Origin: Spirochaetaceae bacterium
GTDB lineage: Bacteria; Spirochaetota; Spirochaetia; Treponematales; Breznakiellaceae
Assembly: GCA_031267955.1 (NCBI GenBank)
Contig: JAIRYB010000162.1
Coordinates: 1-27,217, forward strand
Direction of reading: 5' to 3'
Length of the DNA stretch: 27,217 nucleotides
Numbering within the stretch: the stretch's first letter is position 1; every line of letters starts with the position of its first letter. Of the stretch, positions 1-7,237 are shown piece after piece. Both the position numbers and the translations under genes were made by a program. Under the pieces are notes generated by a model, which saw nothing but the letters and a program-made list of their open reading frames with translations, did not search any database and was not told the origin of the DNA.

Positions 1-308
1 GTAATGGCGTTAAGCCCGAAGGAACTGAGGATCGCCGCCTGGATCTGGTTCCCCCTGAGTTTGCGGAGTACGTCGGCTTCGCTCCCCGCTATGCCGTTGT
101 GGTATACAACAAGCTCTACCTCCCCGCCCGTAGCCTCACTCCATTCCCTGGACATGCGGTTCAGGGCCGCCCCCCAGGGGGTTCCCTCAGGAACCAGCGA
201 GGCGAGCTTGACGGTAAGCTTCCGCCTCTGCCCGTAGGCCCGGCCGGAGAAGAGAACAATCGCGAGAACCGCGCAGAATAACAACAAACGGCCAAGACTA
301 TGTTTCAT
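1..308 (-). CDS. TRAP transporter substrate-binding protein (DctP-type), N-terminal part
   Basis: This is a partial gene; its 3' end lies beyond the left edge of the window. The 102 visible residues start with MKHSLGRLLLLFCAVLAIV, a hydrophobic signal peptide probably cleaved after AYG (about residue 27). The mature start continues as KLASLVPEGTPWGAAL, then REWSEATGGEVELVVYHNG and DVLRKLRGNQIQAAILS. This layout is typical of DctP-family periplasmic binding proteins of TRAP transporters, which capture organic acids or similar solutes and hand them to DctQ/DctM in the membrane. The ATG at 308 follows a GGGA ribosome site. An AT-rich stretch containing TATAAT (minus strand, 356-361) lies about 50 nt upstream, without a clear -35. 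The substrate cannot be told. Family assignment is fairly sure; the partner permease genes should lie to the left. Confidence 0.8.
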   Translation of the reverse strand, partial: MKHSLGRLLLFCAVLAIVLFSGRAYGQRRKLTVKLASLVPEGTPWGAALNRMSREWSEATGGEVELVVYHNGIAGSEADVLRKLRGNQIQAAILSSFGLNAI

Positions 309-493
309 TTTCCCTCTGAATCGCGCTGTTCCGCGTAGAATTAATATTACTATTTATTATATTGGAACGGCCCCGGAAGGATTGGCGTGAACGAGGAAGA
401 GGAGGAGTTTCTTACGATTTATTGCGGGATAAATTAGCGGCAATTCGCGTAATTCGCGGGCTGAAGTTCCGCGGCCTTTGCCGGTCCGATCCG

Positions 494-513
494 CCGCCGC
501 GCCATCGCGGCGG
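494..513 (-). terminator. GC-rich hairpin just after manC, possible terminator
   Basis: A perfect 8-bp stem (CCGCCGCG / CGCGGCGG) with a 4-nt loop begins 5 nt after the manC stop codon. No U-run follows on the minus strand, so it would be a poor intrinsic terminator. It may act as a 3' mRNA-stabilising hairpin. Confidence 0.4.
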
Positions 514-517
514 GCAT

Positions 518-1672
518 TTACAGCAATTCGGTACGCCCGGCCGCCTTGATCTGCTCCACAATGGCCTTTAGCCGCTGGGTTTCCCCTTTTTTGGCGATCA
601 GCGCGGAGGCGGGGCCGCCGTCCCTGCCCGAGCGGATAACCACGATAAGGTCCTCCGTCCCGCAGAGGGCGACCGGGATATCGGCGTCGACAAAACAGGA
701 AGAGGCGGTGTCCGCGCCGAAAACATCCGCATCCTTTTTCCCCTGTACAGCCGGCAGCCTGGCGTATTCGTCCCAGCTTCCCACGTCAAACCAGTCAAAA
801 CCCGCCCTGACCATTATCACGGAGCGGCATTTTTCCGCCACCGCGTAGTCGATGGATACAGCCCTGGCCGCGCCGTAGGCCGCCTCCAGGCCGGGCCAGT
901 TTTCCAGCGCCGCTATGCCCCCGCGCGCGGCATAGGCCCCTTCGCCCGGAACCGGGAGTTTTTCAAAGGGCGCAAGAACTTCCGGTTCGTTCTTGCGAAA
1001 TTCGTCCAGTATAAAGCTCGAATCAAAGGCGAACATCCCGGAATTCCAGTAGAAATTCCCCGCCGCAAGGAATTTTTCCGCTGTTTCCCGGTCCGGCTTT
1101 TCCCGGAAGGACAGGGCCCGGAAACAGCCGCCCTCGGACAGGGCCCCGCCCAAGGGCAGGGCGCCGCCTCCGGCCTCAATATAGCCGTAGCCGGTTTCCG
1201 GCCGGCCCGGCGCTATGCCGAAAACAACCATGGCCGGAGCCGCGCCCGGCGCAGCCCCGGCGGCCAGGGCCGCGGCTTTTTCGGCGTCGGCGCGGAATGC
1301 CTCAAGCGGGCCTATCACATGATCGCTTGTCAGGACCAGCATTTTGCGCCCGCGGCCCGCGGTACGTTCCGCGAAAACCGCGCCGCAGGCAATGGCCGGG
1401 GCCGTATTCCGGGCAAGCGGCTCGCCGATAAGGACCAGACGCGCCTTTTCGGAGCCGGAAAGCGAATCGCAGGCTTCCAGCACATGCCGGACATGGGCCT
1501 TCCCGGCAATAATGATGATCCTGCCGCTTACCGCCAGGCCCCTGTCCACAGCCGCCCGGAAGAAACTCTTCCCGCCGGGGCCGGGGAGAAACTGTTTGGG
1601 AAGCCGTGAACTTGAAGCGGGCCAAAGCCTGGTTCCCAGGCCGCCCGCCATAATAATACAGTCGTCAAACAT
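518..1672 (-). CDS. manC: Mannose-1-phosphate guanylyltransferase
   Basis: The 384-residue protein makes GDP-mannose from mannose-1-phosphate and GTP, a cytoplasmic step feeding exopolysaccharide or glycan synthesis. The N-terminus carries the nucleotidyltransferase signature GGLGTRLWPASSSRLPKQF (residues 10-28). Further conserved parts are LTSDHVI, GYGYIEAGG, FREKPD and the NSGMFAF/DYAVAEK segments typical of GDP-mannose pyrophosphorylases. There is no C-terminal cupin (phosphomannose isomerase) domain, so this is the short single-function form. The start ATG at 1672 lies inside the last codons of the upstream rarD-like gene (8-nt overlap, ATGTTTGA), which implies translational coupling. Family is confident; the true sugar could in principle be another hexose-1-phosphate. 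Confidence 0.9.
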   Translation of the reverse strand: MFDDCIIMAGGLGTRLWPASSSRLPKQFLPGPGGKSFFRAAVDRGLAVSGRIIIIAGKAHVRHVLEACDSLSGSEKARLVLIGEPLARNTAPAIACGAVFAERTAGRGRKMLVLTSDHVIGPLEAFRADAEKAAALAAGAAPGAAPAMVVFGIAPGRPETGYGYIEAGGGALPLGGALSEGGCFRALSFREKPDRETAEKFLAAGNFYWNSGMFAFDSSFILDEFRKNEPEVLAPFEKLPVPGEGAYAARGGIAALENWPGLEAAYGAARAVSIDYAVAEKCRSVIMVRAGFDWFDVGSWDEYARLPAVQGKKDADVFGADTASSCFVDADIPVALCGTEDLIVVIRSGRDGGPASALIAKKGETQRLKAIVEQIKAAGRTELL

Positions 1673-2555
1673 GGCAAATTTCCTTCTTTTTTTTAGGGAT
1701 CAATGACAGGCAATAGAGAATCGCCGCCAGCCAGATAATGATAAAAGCCGGGAGCTTCCAGGCGGGGAACGGCTCTTTCAGGATCACAACCCCGGAAAAA
1801 AACTGAAGGGTAGGGTTGATAAACTGCATAAACCCTATCACGGAAAGCGGGAGTACCCTGGCCCCCCTGCTGAAACAGTAGAGGGGTATGGTAGTGATAG
1901 GCCCGGCCAGCAGCACGGGTATCCAGAGCGGGGAGGCGATTTTCCCCAGGTCCGCGAAACCGCCGCCGCAAAAAGCCAGAAACAGCAAGGCCAGCGGCGC
2001 AGCCAGAAGCGTTTCCGCGCCAAGGCTTTCCAGAGACGAACAGGGCGTCTTCTTCTTTATCAGCCCGTAAAATCCAAAACTCAGGGCAATGAGCAGGGCC
2101 ACCCAGGGGAAGACCCCCGACAGCACCGTAAGAAGCAGCACACCGGCGCACGCAATGCCGAAGGCCGCCCACTGGAGGGGCAGCAGCCGTTCCCGGAAAA
2201 AAACAAGCCCCAAAACCACCGAAAGCAGGGGGTTAATATAATAACCCAGGGAACAGTCCACCGTGCGGCCCGAATTCACCGCCCAGATATACACCCCCCA
2301 GTTGGCCGTGATCAGAACCGAGGAGCCCGCGAGGAAGAACAGGGAGGGCCGCCGGGCCAGCGCCTTAAGCCACACGGTGTTTTTCTGCGCCAGGAGGATC
2401 AGCGCCGTAAGGGCCGCGGAAAAAAGTATCCTCAGGGCCAGGATATGAAACGGGTTAATGGAAGCAAGAAGGTGCCAGTAAACAGGCAGCACCCCCCAAA
2501 GCAGTAATGACACAAGGGCGAAGGACACCCCCTTGCCGAAAGATTCTTTCTCCAT
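1665..2555 (-). CDS. rarD: EamA-family transporter, RarD type
   Basis: A 296-residue, very hydrophobic protein with about ten predicted membrane helices in two EamA/DMT repeats. The start, with SLLLWGVLPVYWHLLASINP then ILALRILFS, matches the RarD subgroup (chloramphenicol-sensitive protein RarD), whose physiological substrate is unsettled. The second half has SRGARVLPLSVIGFMQFINP, also typical of this group. The ATG at 2555 has a GGAGG ribosome site 7 nt upstream. The 3' end overlaps manC by 8 nt, so the two are co-translated; no functional link with mannose metabolism is evident. It ends in a KKKKE basic tail. Membrane transporter is certain; substrate unknown. Confidence 0.85.
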   Translation of the reverse strand: MEKESFGKGVSFALVSLLLWGVLPVYWHLLASINPFHILALRILFSAALTALILLAQKNTVWLKALARRPSLFFLAGSSVLITANWGVYIWAVNSGRTVDCSLGYYINPLLSVVLGLVFFRERLLPLQWAAFGIACAGVLLLTVLSGVFPWVALLIALSFGFYGLIKKKTPCSSLESLGAETLLAAPLALLFLAFCGGGFADLGKIASPLWIPVLLAGPITTIPLYCFSRGARVLPLSVIGFMQFINPTLQFFSGVVILKEPFPAWKLPAFIIIWLAAILYCLSLIPKKKKEICHV

Positions 2556-2951
2556 GAAGCCGCCTCCGGAACCGGCAGTCGATGCCCGCAGCCTGCCGCG
2601 CTCGCGGATTTTTGCCTATTCATGCAAAAAATCCCGAGTCCCGGGGCCGCTAACCATCCAATGACTTTACCGGAAAAAGCCCCCCGGAGCAAGAAGGCGG
2701 ATAGCAGGGAACAAACAGCAGGACAAGTTTATAGAAATTCTTATCTTCCTGTTTTGGGCGCATCCGGCCACTGCGTGGCCTGACCGGGCTACCCGGGGCT
2801 CCGCGGTACCCGCTCCGGCCTCCTCGGACCGCCCCTCCGCTCCGGTCCTGCGGTGGCGCGCTCCGCGCCCCCTCCAATCCCTTGCGCTTCGCTGTGCGGT
2901 ACAGCCTTCCGCCAGGATGCAAAGCCCCGCGGTTTCACATCTGTCGGGGTA
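2556..2951. other. 396-nt intergenic region with GC-rich repeat-like block
   Basis: No convincing gene. Next to rarD lies a hairpin (2606-2634). From about 2745 to 2905 the sequence is extremely GC-rich and full of short palindromic words (such as GCGCGCTCCGCGC and CCGGGCTACCCGG). The style differs from the flanking genes. The open frame across it on the minus strand (2650-2922) encodes an Arg/Gly/Pro-rich string with no family resemblance, so I treat it as spurious. A dispersed non-coding repeat is a reasonable guess. Confidence 0.5.
2606..2634. repeat. Inverted repeat in the rarD leader
   Basis: GGATTTTTGC (2606-2615) pairs with GCAAAAAATCC (2624-2634) around an 8-nt loop, with one bulged base. 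It is followed on the minus strand by rarD about 50 nt later. A second, weaker stem just beside it (CCCG 2633-2636 / CGGG 2642-2645) precedes a T-run on the minus strand. It could act as a weak terminator for transcripts arriving from the PTS gene or as an attenuator for rarD. Confidence 0.4.
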
Positions 2952-4016
2952 TTACAGGTCCAGTTTTAAATCGCCTTCCCTGATCCAGTTCTTCTTCCTC
3001 AAAGGCAGGGCTATGAGCGGCGTCAGTATCGCGGGAAGCACAAAACTTATCAGCAGCAGCCCCGTCCAGTCAAAAGCGGTAATCGCCGTTCTCGCGCCGT
3101 CCGCGATACTGCTTGTCCAGCCCGCGTAAACGCCGATCTGGCCGACCAGGCCGCAGGTACCCATGCCGGAAGCCACCGCCGGGCCGTCCATCCTCAGCCC
3201 GAAAAAGCAGGTTGCCAGGGGCCCGGTGACAGCCGCCGCGGCCGTAGGGGGTATCCAGATACGGGGGTTTTTCACGATATTCCCCATCTGGAGCATGGAG
3301 GTGCCGATGCCCTGGGCAAAAAGCCCCCCGAAACGGTTCTCCTTAAAACTCATCACCGCGAAGCCCACCATTTGCGCGCAGCACCCGGCGACGGCAGCCC
3401 CCCCGGCAAGGCCCGTAAGGCCCAGGGCGGCGCAGATAGCGGCGCTGCTTATAGGCAGGGTGAGTATCATCCCGGTAACCACCGAAATCACCACCCCCAT
3501 CAAAAAAGGCTGGAGTTCCGTCGCCCACATGATAAGCCGGCCCGTATAGCTTGCGCCCGCGCCGATAACAGGCGCGCAGGCCAGGGAGACAAGCACGCCG
3601 ACGGCGATGGTAACCAGGGGGGTAACGATGATGTCGATTTTTGTTTCTTTCGAGACAAGTTTCCCGAATTCCGCCGCGATGATCGCGACAAAATAAACGG
3701 CCAGCGGCCCCCCCGCGCCGCCCAGTGAATTAGCCGCCTGCCCTACCGCGATAAGGGAAAACAGCACCAGAAACGGGCATTTCAGGGCGCAGCCGATAGC
3801 CACGGCCATGGAAGCGCCGGTGGCGGATTTGGCGAAATCCCCGACCGTAACCAGAATATCAATCTTTAACTGCTCCCCCGCCGTGCTGATAATAGTCCCT
3901 ATCAGGAGCGAGGCGAACAAGCCCTGGGCCATAGCGCCTAAAGCGTCGATACCGTAGCGCCTGGCCGACAGATGCACATCCTTCCTGTCGAAAAAACCTT
4001 TAACCCTCATATTCAT
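2952..4016 (-). CDS. PTS EIIC-like sugar transporter membrane protein
   Basis: A 354-residue integral membrane protein with about nine hydrophobic segments. It looks like the PTS_EIIC_2 family (the RegX/PfoR-like group): start VHLSARRYGIDALGAMAQGL, a central AICAALGLTGLAGGAAVAGC, then MGNIVKNPRIWIPPTAAAA and GPLATCFFGL. Members are related to sugar-specific EIIC permeases but often lack recognisable EIIA/EIIB partners, and none is adjacent here. The ATG at 4016 has an AAGGAG ribosome site. A promoter-like TTGACA-17-AAGAAT lies upstream, and a 10-bp palindrome CAAGCGCTTG sits in the leader. Whether it carries out true PTS transport is uncertain; family is fairly sure. Confidence 0.75.
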   Translation of the reverse strand: MNMRVKGFFDRKDVHLSARRYGIDALGAMAQGLFASLLIGTIISTAGEQLKIDILVTVGDFAKSATGASMAVAIGCALKCPFLVLFSLIAVGQAANSLGGAGGPLAVYFVAIIAAEFGKLVSKETKIDIIVTPLVTIAVGVLVSLACAPVIGAGASYTGRLIMWATELQPFLMGVVISVVTGMILTLPISSAAICAALGLTGLAGGAAVAGCCAQMVGFAVMSFKENRFGGLFAQGIGTSMLQMGNIVKNPRIWIPPTAAAAVTGPLATCFFGLRMDGPAVASGMGTCGLVGQIGVYAGWTSSIADGARTAITAFDWTGLLLISFVLPAILTPLIALPLRKKNWIREGDLKLDL

Positions 4017-4047
4017 GAAAATCTCCTTCTTCCTTTACCCGGCGCAT

Positions 4048-4057
4048 CAAGCGCTTG
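4048..4057. promoter_or_regulatory. Palindrome CAAGCGCTTG, possible LacI-type operator
   Basis: A perfect 10-bp palindrome with a central CG step, the core form seen in LacI/CcpA-family operators. It lies about 10-20 nt downstream of the predicted transcription start of the PTS EIIC gene, where a repressor would block the polymerase. A single 10-bp palindrome can arise by chance and no repressor gene is adjacent. Confidence 0.3.
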
Positions 4058-4074
4058 CGGATGAACACCCCCCA

Positions 4075-4103
4075 ATTCTTTACAAATTCGCGTTTTGTGT
4101 CAA
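4075..4103 (-). promoter_or_regulatory. Promoter candidate for the PTS EIIC gene
   Basis: On the minus strand TTGACA (4103-4098) is followed after exactly 17 nt by AAGAAT (4080-4075). The -35 is perfect and the -10 matches four of six positions. The predicted leader is about 50 nt and ends in a good ribosome site. Confidence 0.5.
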
Positions 4104-4343
4104 TTACGCGGCAGCGCGGGAATTGGCACTTAGCGGGGAACCGGGGGAAAGGAGCAAGGGCAGGGAAAGTAATCTGCGGGCGGGTAAGTAATTTGCAAGC
4201 GGGGAGGCCTTTTTACCTTTCAAAGCGGAATTCGGGCGCATTTGCGGCGCTTCGGTAGATTCATTGGCTGCATTCAGAAATTTCATTTCTGATACGCGGA
4301 CCGCAAAATGAACCAGCCGGATGCGGAAAACCGAAACGGCCCG

Positions 4344-4940
4344 TTACAGTTCCTGCCCCGCTTTCAGCGCCGCCAGGTTCATTTCCACAAATTTCGCGGG
4401 CAGGGCGTTTTTTATAACTTCTTCGATTTCGGCGGCGGTGAACGGCAGAAGCCCCAGTTTCAGGGCGGCGCCCAGGAGGGCCGCGTTTAGCGTCCGGGCG
4501 TTCCCGCAGCGGCGGATAAGGCCCTCCCCGTCGAGGATCGAGGCCCGGCTTTCCAGGCTTTGCCTGAGATACGCGGCCATAGCGGGCGGGTCATAGCCGG
4601 TATTTGCGCCCTTTCCCGCCGCGAGGGAGCTGGTCACCGGCGCGATGCCCCGATCCAGGGCGAGCAGCCTTCCTGCCGGGGCCAGATAGGGCAGCACGCG
4701 CACAGCTTCCGCAGGTTCAAAGGCGATAACCAGGTCCGCCCGGCCCGGCGGGATAAGGGGCGAGCGCGGCCCTTCCCCTATACGGATGTGGCTCACCACG
4801 GAGCCGCCGCGCTGGGCCATGCCGATGGTTTCGGTGCCCAGAACTTCAAGGCCCTTGAGGATGGCGGCGTTCCCGATAAGCCGGGCCATAAGCACGGTCC
4901 CCTGGCCGCCGACTCCGGTGATAAGGCAGTTAAGCGTCAT
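4344..4940 (-). CDS. iorB: Indolepyruvate:ferredoxin oxidoreductase, beta subunit
   Basis: A 198-residue cytoplasmic subunit of the enzyme that oxidatively decarboxylates aryl-pyruvates (from Trp, Phe, Tyr transamination) to aryl-acyl-CoA and reduces ferredoxin. The glycine-rich start GVGGQGTVLMARLIG (residues 9-23) and ETIGMAQRGGSVVSHIRIG are hallmarks of the gamma/beta domain of 2-oxoacid:ferredoxin oxidoreductases. Later comes PPGRADLVIAFEPAEAVR. I start at the ATG at 4940, because it begins at the conserved N-terminus and overlaps the iorA stop by 11 nt (ATGACGCTTAA). A longer in-frame reading upstream would run through the iorA C-terminus and has no family support. The pair is translationally coupled. 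Confidence 0.9.
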   Translation of the reverse strand: MTLNCLITGVGGQGTVLMARLIGNAAILKGLEVLGTETIGMAQRGGSVVSHIRIGEGPRSPLIPPGRADLVIAFEPAEAVRVLPYLAPAGRLLALDRGIAPVTSSLAAGKGANTGYDPPAMAAYLRQSLESRASILDGEGLIRRCGNARTLNAALLGAALKLGLLPFTAAEIEEVIKNALPAKFVEMNLAALKAGQEL

Positions 4941-7047
4941 ACTGTTTCCCCTCCGGGGCGGCGGCCCCCGCAATGGCATGGGAGGGGCAGACCGAGGCGC
5001 ATACAAGGCAGCCGGTACAGGTTACCGGGTCAACGCGGACCCCGCCGGCTGAAAGCGAAATCGCGGGGCAGCCCAGCCGGGTAACGCAGAGCTTGCAGCG
5101 GGTACATTTACTGTCGTCGACAACAAGCGGCCCCGCACGGCCGGCCGCCGCTCTTCCCGGCATGACGCAGGGCCCCTCAAAAATAACCGCCCTTACCCCT
5201 GTCCTGCCGAACACCGACGCGACGGCTTCTTTTGCCGCCTGCACGCCGAAGGGGCTGGCCTTTGCTATGTGCTTTACCCCCAGCGCCCCCAGTACCGCCT
5301 CTATGCTGATTCTGTTAAAAGACGCCCCGCCGGCGGTCACGCCTGTCCCGGGGTGGGGCTGGCTGCCGGTCATGGCGGTAGTGCCGTTGTCTAGGATAAC
5401 GACAATGATATCCGCGCCGTTGTAAACCGCGTTAACCACGCCGGGAATACCGCTATGGAAAAAAGTAGAATCGCCTATAAATGCAAAATTCAGGGCGCCG
5501 GGTTCCGCGCGGCTGATCCCCTGGGCCATGCTGACGCCCGCGCCCATGCAGAGGCAGGTATCGGTCATGTCCAGGGGCTGGGCGTTCCCCAGGGTATAGC
5601 AGCCTATGTCCCCGCTGTAGACAGCCTTGCGGCCCCCGGCGAAAAGCCGCACCGCTTCCTTTACCGCGAAAAAACTGCCCCGGTGGGGGCAGCCGGCGCA
5701 CAATACCGGGGGCCTGACAGGAAGCGGCGGCGCGGCTGTCCCGGCCTGGGGGGTAGCGGAAGCACCCGCAGGGGCAAAGCCCCGAGGAGGCTGGAGCGCA
5801 GGGGGGGCCGACAGGGAGGCGGCATTTTGCGGGCCCCCTTCCCGGTAACAGGCCCCCCCCTCTCTAACATGGTTTCTGCCCAGAAAGGACTTTAGCGCGT
5901 TTTCTATATCGCCGGGCTTGTTCTCCCCGGCATTGGGCGTGTCCCCGCCGAGCTTGCCCCGGACTTTTACCGGAAGATGATGCAGCCCGGCAAGGTAAAC
6001 AAGTTCCTTTTCGATAACGGGATCGAGTTCTTCCAGTACCAGGGCTTCTTCCAGGCCGTCAAGGAATTCCAGGGCCAGTTCGAGGGGGAGGGGGACGGTG
6101 GCGATCTTTAAGTATTTGAAGGGGCCGGCCAGGGACCGGAGCGTTTCTTCCGCGTAGGCGCAGCTTACCCCGCCCGCGGCAATGCCGAGTACGGGCCGGG
6201 AAGCGCCCGCGGCTTTGCTGTCGCCGGCGGCGTTACTACCGGCGGCGCTTCCATCGGCAGCAGTATTATTACCGGCAGCAGTATTACTGCCGTATCCTGA
6301 TACGCAAAGCCGGTTTCCCCGGTAGCCGGAAAAATCGGAGGCCATGCGTACCAAGTCCGCCTCTATTTGGATGTGGTTTTTGTAGGTAAGGGCGGGAAAG
6401 ATTACCCAGCGGCCGTTGCCCTTTTCAAAACCGGGCTTGCCCGCGCCTGTAGTACCGCCGCTGCCCGCACTGTTTTCCGATCCGGGGCCTTCCGCTCCAC
6501 GGCCGCGCAGGGGCGGCAGTATTTCTACCGACCCGTAGCTGTGGCAGACGCGCGTGGTCGGGCGGAAGATCACCGGGCGGCCGTATTTTTCCGAATACTC
6601 AAAGGCGTCCGCTATCATCGTGTAGGCTTCCCCCGGCGAAGATGGATCAAAGACGGCAACTTTGGCGTATTGTCCGAAACGGCGGGTGTCCTGCTCGGTC
6701 TGGGAGGAAATGGGGCCGGGATCATCGGCAACGGCCAGCACAAGGCCGCCCCTGACGCCCAGGTAGTTAAGGCTCATCAGCGGGTCGCTCGCCACGTTGA
6801 GGCCTACCTGCTTCATCGTGACCATTGCCCGCCTGCCGGAGATCGCCGCGCCCGCCGCCACTTCCAGGGCGGTCTTTTCGTTCACGGACCATTCGGCGTA
6901 GATTCCGGCGGCCCCCCGCTCCCTGACAACTGTTTCAAGGATCTCCGTGGAAGGGGTTCCCGGATAGCCGGTTACCACCTCGACTCCGGCGCGTACCGCC
7001 CCCAGGGCGACGGCCTCGTTTCCCATAAGCAAGCGCTTCATAACCAT
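4930..7047 (-). CDS. iorA: Indolepyruvate:ferredoxin oxidoreductase, alpha subunit (with extra linkers)
   Basis: The 705-residue subunit binds thiamine diphosphate and two iron-sulphur clusters. Visible parts are the N-terminal pyrimidine-binding domain (LMGNEAVALGAVRAGVEVV, GYPGTPSTEI), the TPP-binding half (CAGCPHRGSFF about 450-460, GDIGCYTLG 479-487, FIGDSTFFHSG about 523-533, ILDNGTTAMTG), and a C-terminal ferredoxin domain. That domain has CTRCKLC...GCP (Cys 648/651/654/660) and CTGCLVC...VCP (Cys 677/680/683/687). Family members are usually near 580-620 residues; the excess is low-complexity sequence at about 181-210, 253-283 and 394-446. All catalytic motifs are intact, so the gene is probably functional. 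The start may be Met1 (7047) or Met3 (7041), the latter fitting the usual MKRLLMGNEA start. No good ribosome site is visible, and a hairpin lies right upstream. Confidence 0.9.
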   Translation of the reverse strand: MVMKRLLMGNEAVALGAVRAGVEVVTGYPGTPSTEILETVVRERGAAGIYAEWSVNEKTALEVAAGAAISGRRAMVTMKQVGLNVASDPLMSLNYLGVRGGLVLAVADDPGPISSQTEQDTRRFGQYAKVAVFDPSSPGEAYTMIADAFEYSEKYGRPVIFRPTTRVCHSYGSVEILPPLRGRGAEGPGSENSAGSGGTTGAGKPGFEKGNGRWVIFPALTYKNHIQIEADLVRMASDFSGYRGNRLCVSGYGSNTAAGNNTAADGSAAGSNAAGDSKAAGASRPVLGIAAGGVSCAYAEETLRSLAGPFKYLKIATVPLPLELALEFLDGLEEALVLEELDPVIEKELVYLAGLHHLPVKVRGKLGGDTPNAGENKPGDIENALKSFLGRNHVREGGACYREGGPQNAASLSAPPALQPPRGFAPAGASATPQAGTAAPPLPVRPPVLCAGCPHRGSFFAVKEAVRLFAGGRKAVYSGDIGCYTLGNAQPLDMTDTCLCMGAGVSMAQGISRAEPGALNFAFIGDSTFFHSGIPGVVNAVYNGADIIVVILDNGTTAMTGSQPHPGTGVTAGGASFNRISIEAVLGALGVKHIAKASPFGVQAAKEAVASVFGRTGVRAVIFEGPCVMPGRAAAGRAGPLVVDDSKCTRCKLCVTRLGCPAISLSAGGVRVDPVTCTGCLVCASVCPSHAIAGAAAPEGKQYDA
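6199..6291 (-). repeat. Decayed tandem repeat inside iorA (15-18 nt units)
   Basis: The segment encodes consecutive units GSNTAA, GNNTAA, DGSAA, GSNAA, GDSKAA and GAS (residues 253-283). At the DNA level the first units share an 18-nt word containing GGCAGCAGTATTA on the plus strand. It is in frame and sits between conserved blocks of the alpha subunit. Confidence 0.75.
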
Positions 7048-7054
7048 TCAGCCG

Positions 7055-7168
7055 GGGGGCTAAAGCCCCCGCTCAGCCAAAAGCCCTGGCAAGGCTTTTG
7101 GCAATATCCGGTTGAACGAGGGGGTCCGTACCCCCTCCGCCCGAAAAAAACCGCCGTTTTTCCCGGGC
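7055..7168 (-). repeat. Cassette of four hairpins between glnQ-like gene and iorA
   Basis: Four stem-loops tile this stretch. They are 7055-7070 (GGGGGC/GCCCCC, 4-nt loop), 7076-7102 (GCCAAAAGCC/GGCTTTTGGC, perfect 10 bp, 7-nt loop), 7119-7136 (AGGGGGT/ACCCCCT, 4-nt loop) and 7139-7168 (13-nt arms, 4-nt loop). In the last, two positions pair only as G-U in minus-strand RNA. None is followed by a U-run. The hairpin nearest iorA ends about 8 nt before its first ATG. Confidence 0.7.
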
Positions 7169-7237
7169 TACCCCCGTCGGCAATTATCGGCAAGCAATAG
7201 AATGAAGAACCGCATTGTTTCATTACATTATTATAGC

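Larger units (their letters stand above)
4017..4343. other. 327-nt intergenic region between iorB and the PTS gene
   Basis: No coding sequence supported. It holds, from the iorB side, a small hairpin (TCAGAAAT/ATTTCTGA, 4274-4292) about 50 nt after the iorB stop. Toward the PTS gene it holds a promoter candidate and a palindrome, described separately. The short frames crossing it have no family resemblance. Confidence 0.5.

Noticed and set aside
2650..2922. Minus-strand 90-codon frame across the GC-rich intergenic block
   Set aside because: Arg/Gly/Pro-rich, no ribosome site, composition follows the repeat-like DNA and not a protein.
4055..4258. Plus-strand 67-codon frame between iorB and the PTS gene
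   Set aside because: Runs through the PTS promoter region on the opposite strand and has no family resemblance.
6367..7200. Plus-strand open frame (277 codons) opposite iorA
   Set aside because: Antisense to a confidently identified gene, no ribosome site or family resemblance.
7230..7235. TATAAT on the minus strand near the glnQ stop as iorA promoter
   Set aside because: No -35 resemblance at 16-18 nt spacing; kept only as a possibility, not as a feature.
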